Shown piece after piece: positions 40,501 through 45,900 of a stretch of 64,000 nt of DNA (within the stretch, counting starts at the first letter, position 1; each line of letters begins with the position of its first letter). The notes beneath the pieces were generated by a model. That model saw nothing but the letters and a program-made list of their open reading frames with translations. It was not told the DNA's origin and made no database searches. The translations under genes and the position numbers were made by a program. The stretch comes from Litsea cubeba (lineage: Eukaryota > Streptophyta > Magnoliopsida > Laurales > Lauraceae): positions 64,351,984-64,415,983 of the forward strand of contig CM022950.1 in NCBI GenBank assembly GCA_012931725.1, read 5' to 3'.

Positions 40501-42947
40501 GGGTCGCACCAAATCGACAAAAAACATACTCTTTATTCCCTCACATAAACTAGATTTCTCCCTTTGTGGAAATTTGATAATACACCAATGTAAGATTCTC
40601 TAGATACTTTTTCATTGATATTAACCTAGTTTTCTCCTTCTAAACCTATTTGACTATAAAACATTCCACGCATTTTTATAAATTTCTCGAGATCTGTGAT
40701 AGATCAACAGCTCAAATTTGAGAACATATTAGTGATTGCACAGTTACATATAGGCAACGGTTCTGATGGTAGTCTGTTGGCCCGAAAATCAAGGCAAAAA
40801 AAAAAAAAAAGACCGTCCAAAATCCCATTTCAATTACTGTGACCATATCATTTGTTATCCGACGGCTCTCTGATTTTCATCATTTTCTTGACCTATACCA
40901 TATCAGGAGCTGAAAATTTTACCCATAGGCCTTCTCAGTCTTCCAAACAATATTAACAGTTCGGATTGTGATTGGGGGCCCCACAAAATTCCAAAAATAA
41001 TAGATCTATGGTTATATTGTTTTGCACAAATATCTCTATATCTACGATAGATCAACGGCTGGAATTTGGTCTGTGGGCCGTGTTTCACCTTCTTAACGCG
41101 TGTAACAGTTTGGATCATCATGAAGGCTCTCAAAATTTAAAAATAAGAAGGAAAACCGGTGATGCTAAAATTAACGTATAAACCACTGTAGCAGCGCATG
41201 GTCTTTCCTCTTCAGACATAAAAGTCTGTTTCAATCCACGCCAATTACGTTGCTTTCCGAAAAAGACATTTCTGTCTCATGACGTTTCCAAGTGGAGGGT
41301 TCTGTGCATGTTAACAAACGGTCTAAAGTCCTTTTGAAACAGGTTTTAGACATTAAGAGGTGACAAAAAGACATGCCAAACTGAACCTAAGATAGGTGAG
41401 CTAGGACCAAAGAACTGGCGAGATAGATGGGCTGGGCCCATTGGCGGGTCGACCCACGGGGGACCATGGGTCTGTCCTGCATCACTGTTTTATTCATAGC
41501 CTACAATTCAGTCAGTTGCCTCCATGGATTGTAAGATATCTATGGTAGACACTAGTACACTTCTACTTCAGACTTTACTAATATTATTCAAGTTATCTTT
41601 CATTGAAAAAGCAGAGCTGCAGAAGCTCCGAAATTAATCATTAATCAATTAAGAATTCAGCTGATAGCTGGAGACAGGTCGATTTGCTTGAGCTGCAAGA
41701 ACTTGATCAAATTCGAATCTTTAAGAGAGGGCGGGGGGAGGGAAAGGAGGAAGATGGGGGAGGGGGGATCAACTAATGGCCCATTTGGCATCATTTTGTG
41801 TAAAAAATCATGCTATGTTTAAAATGAGTTGCATTGAAAATGTTTTAATCCGAGCATAACTTGTGAAGAGAAAGAAGATCATATATAGGTCCCACAGGAA
41901 GTGGAGATAGAGAGAGCTGATGCAAGGAGTGGAGTTCCATGGAATTACGTTGGAGAGAGCTCTCACAGGGAGATGAGTTCCATTGAGAGCAAGAGTTGCT
42001 TCTGCCAGGTATCGACGTAGGAACCTTTGGTTTTAAAAGGAGTGGCGCAAGACGCAAAGACAAGGGTTTAGGGCCCATTCTATAATAAGTTCGATATTTT
42101 CATGGGTGTTAGGCATTTTAGGCGGAATGTTTCCCATATATATATTTTTTCAGAAACAACCAATCATACTAACCAAATGTATTCTTTCATGTTTTATTCT
42201 TTAGAAATGCAAAAATACTTTTAAAAAATGATGCCAAACAGGCCTTATGCTGATCATTGATGCATTTTTTGAGTTTTTTTATTGGTGTGGCCCTTGTATT
42301 CTAATAAAATGGTACATGAGGAAGACATGAGTAATGAAGCAAAAATTAGGTATCACATGAACCTGAAAATGATCACTTTGCTGGTGAAGGTCTTGGAGCA
42401 CAGGGAAAGAAGAACTGCCTCCTGATTAACTTCCCGCATGCGTCGTATTCTAACTACCCTGCAAAACATACAATCTAGTTAGGATGAAGTTTTTTATTTA
42501 TTTACTTATTTTTCCAATATAGTAACAGTTTTCATTAAATAGCTAGGACAAAGAGTAAGCTTATAAATAAAAAATAATAATGTGAAAAGCACAATGCACG
42601 AAGACTTTAAAGAATAACCATGAAAAAATCGGCAGCATATAAATCGTGTTCTGCAAGATTCGCACAAGAAAAAAAAAAGACATCTCGAGGATAAAAGCCA
42701 AACTCTACTTCGATAACACTGAAACAACAGAAAATGACTACAATATGACATTATGACATCATCACTTGGTCTATTGCACAAGTTGTGAAAGGCAACAAGT
42801 GATAAGAGACTAGTTCGTGCCGTTGGGGGAAAAAGCTTTTCCCAGAAGCAGAAGCAAACAACAGGAGAAGGTAAATTTTTTACTATATCAATCTCAACTC
42901 CGATACATCAAGGGATATTAGGCAAAAAGTAACAAAACCAAGAGCAA

Positions 42948-42984
<37 letters not shown>

Positions 42985-45900
42985 GATACGAGCAGAGTTT
43001 GCTTGCCCTTGAAAAGTTTGGATGTGTAAAAATATCTAGGCAAGGCTGTCTGATATTTGTACAAAAGCACACAAAGGAAACTTCTAGGATAGTGAACTTC
43101 CATGTAACCGTTACGGGAGCAAAAGTCCCTCTAGTATGGTTTTATGTCCCAATTACCACATTTACAATGTGGTACATATCCTTTACTCCCCATATTTATA
43201 CCACTACCAAGTTTGCAATGTAACTATGTTCAGCAGTTTTTCAGAGTGCAATGGGTTTTGCGGCAAACGATGATGTTGCTACTAGAAAGTTGTATATTTG
43301 GATACTTCACTCAGCAAGGTTCTACTTTGCAGATTGCTCTGTGGTGGTGATTTAGTAGTCTACTAATTAGAGAGGAACAATAGCATTTACCAAGGAAAAA
43401 TGATATGCCAAATTGTGTTGTCAAAAAACAAAGAAAAAAAATTGCAATTAAGGCACAGGCAAAGGTTAACTGATGAGCTGCTTCCATTAGAGAATCCACC
43501 AGAGCTTCTGCTTCTGATTTGTGGAGGTGTCAGATGGAATTGTTATGGGCTTAATTGGTGCAGTCTGTAAGCTTGGAAGCAATTTTACAAGGGGAAGAAT
43601 AGGCACATTCCTTTGTTGTGGGGTTTTTTTTTAGTCGGTATATTTCTCTTATACTGTACAGTTTCTTGAGCAATTCAATACATCATCATCATTTTCAAAA
43701 AAAAGAATCGGCACATCATTTCTCAAAGAATCCCAATTGTTACTATGAAGCCTGATTTTGGAAGTTGGTTCAGTATTGTCAATAAATCGAAGTGTTGTTT
43801 TATTTTGGATAAGTAAAAGGGATAAGGGTACTCACTGTAATTAGCATTTTCAAATCCTAAGGTTGTAGCACACCTAAGTCCTGTTTTTGTATTAGTTGAG
43901 CATATTGGAATACAGATTCGCATATTATTTTTGTGTAACTATGTATGTGTTTCTCCCTGATACAGGTGTGATGTGAATCCACTAACCCTTCCGTTCAACT
44001 CCACATGAGATCTACAACTTGAAGATCGAAGTGCCTCGGACCCTTGTCCTGCACACTAATCTTTGAGGATGATTTTTTTTTTTATTATTGTTTCTATTTT
44101 TTGCCCCCGTAGGCTCCGTGCATCTTTGCAATCTTCAATAAACAAATCAGTGATCGTTTCCGAAAAAAAAAAATAGTTGGTTTATAATTTTCATGAAGAA
44201 ATGAGTTTAAAAAAAAAAAAAACATCTTAGACTAATATACCTTAAGTGTGCATGCATTTACCATAAAGGCAAAAATATATCATCGACAATGAATGCTAAT
44301 CATATGTAAAACACCATATAAAATAAATAACAAGCATTACTCCTCAGTCAATGCTGCTGGTCGTTTTGTAGATGGATCCGCCGAAAGGCGCACGGGTCTG
44401 GTTAAAGACAGTTTGACAAGTTCATCAACTTCTTCAGTCATTGTCGCTGAAAATAACATAGTTTGTCTCCTTTTCGGACAAAGGCGGACCTGAAAATTTT
44501 TAAATGAAAATGAAGGAACTAAACATTAATTCACAAAATTTCCCTCTATGGTGTTTCAAATGGTCAATAGAAGATGCGAAACTTATAGATAGAATGTGTA
44601 ACGGAGCCCAATCGTTAAACAGTAAGCAACATTTGCATTGTGTTTTGGTTATCAAGTTCTACTTGTTGCCAGAAGTATAGAGCACACTTACATGTTCTAA
44701 GTTTCTCACAGATATGCCTCAGAAAGAACCTCTCTTTTTCTGGATACTCTCATAGACAACTCTTCGAAACTCTTATTTTTACAAAATGCCAGGTGATTTC
44801 TTAAAGAGGCTTTAAATTTCTACTTGTTGCCAGAAGTATAGAGCACAATTACATGTTCTAAGTTTCTCACAGATATGCCTCTGAGAGAACCTCTCTTTTT
44901 TTGGATACTCTCATAGACAACTCTTCGAAACTCTTATTTTTACAAAATGCCAGGTGATTTCTTAAAGAGGCTTTAAATTGGTCTGAAAACATTTCTAAGG
45001 GAACTAACATAATGTATATACAGCCATACCAAGATTGAGATCCCATTAAGGCTTTAGGTTAAATGAATAGAGCTTCCTACAAGTTTACAAAATTAAGAAG
45101 GGATCCTAGAAAAGATATTATCAAACACCTCCGCAAGTATCAAATTTATGTGGACGGGTAATTAATTAAGATGTGTAAAGGGCCATGTTGGCCAACCAAA
45201 AGTTTGCCAGACCATTTACTTATAGATAGCATTGCACCCCCTTCTTAGCATGTAACAGCCACCATCAAGAGTGTGCAGAGAAAGGAATGAGAGACCAACA
45301 TAACCTGTACAACACTCCAAACAACTGTCCCAAAAATTTTCAGAATAAAAGAACTCACAGCTGAATACTTCATCTTTTTACGATATCACGAACATGAAAA
45401 ATTACTCATGACTCAAGAGTAAACAAGTACCAACATGCATACCCCCACCTGTTGCTCAGCTGGTTAGGGAGTAGGGACTTGGGTGTGGGAGTGGGTGTGT
45501 GAGCACGTGAGTTCAAATCCTCTTCGTAGGGAAAAAAATTACCAGTGTGTGCGGACAGGAAAAAAATATCAGAAATACATGGAAAACGGGGAAGAAATGA
45601 GCAAAGTGACTAGAAATACCAGTTCACCAATCTCAGCACTAAAACCAAGTTCCAGAAGACGATCTGCCTCATCAAGGATTAAAACTGCAAGATCTTCCAA
45701 CCCCACTGACTGAGAATTTCGTAAATGGTCTATCATCCGCCCTGGCGTGGCCACAACAATATCTGGCATGGATCTCAATGCTACCTCTTGCATCTGAACC
45801 AAACACGAGAACTTTGTAGTTTAATAGGAAGTAAAATTATAAAGTTTAAATGAATTAAGAATGAGAGATACAGCAATTTCGAAGTAAAAGAGTCCCAGGA

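Larger units (their letters stand above)
36962..41484 (-). mobile_element. Non-autonomous LTR retrotransposon K with a DNA transposon in its 5' LTR
   Basis: LTRs at 36962-37407 (3') and 39857-41484 (5', interrupted by 40215-41387) begin TGATGCAGGACAG and end CCGCATCA on the minus strand. Flanks ccgtt (36957-36961) and ctgtt (41485-41489) match at four of five bases. The primer site is TGGTATCAGAGC. Only 2.45 kb of internal sequence is present, with a short gag remnant and no protease, RT or integrase. LTRs differ at very roughly 7% of sites, so K is older than B, C and D. It lies in intron 8 in the sense orientation. Confidence 0.85.

Noticed and set aside
45446..45570. tRNA gene
   Set aside because: A-box and B-box words are present but the spacing and arms do not make a cloverleaf; a SINE fits better.
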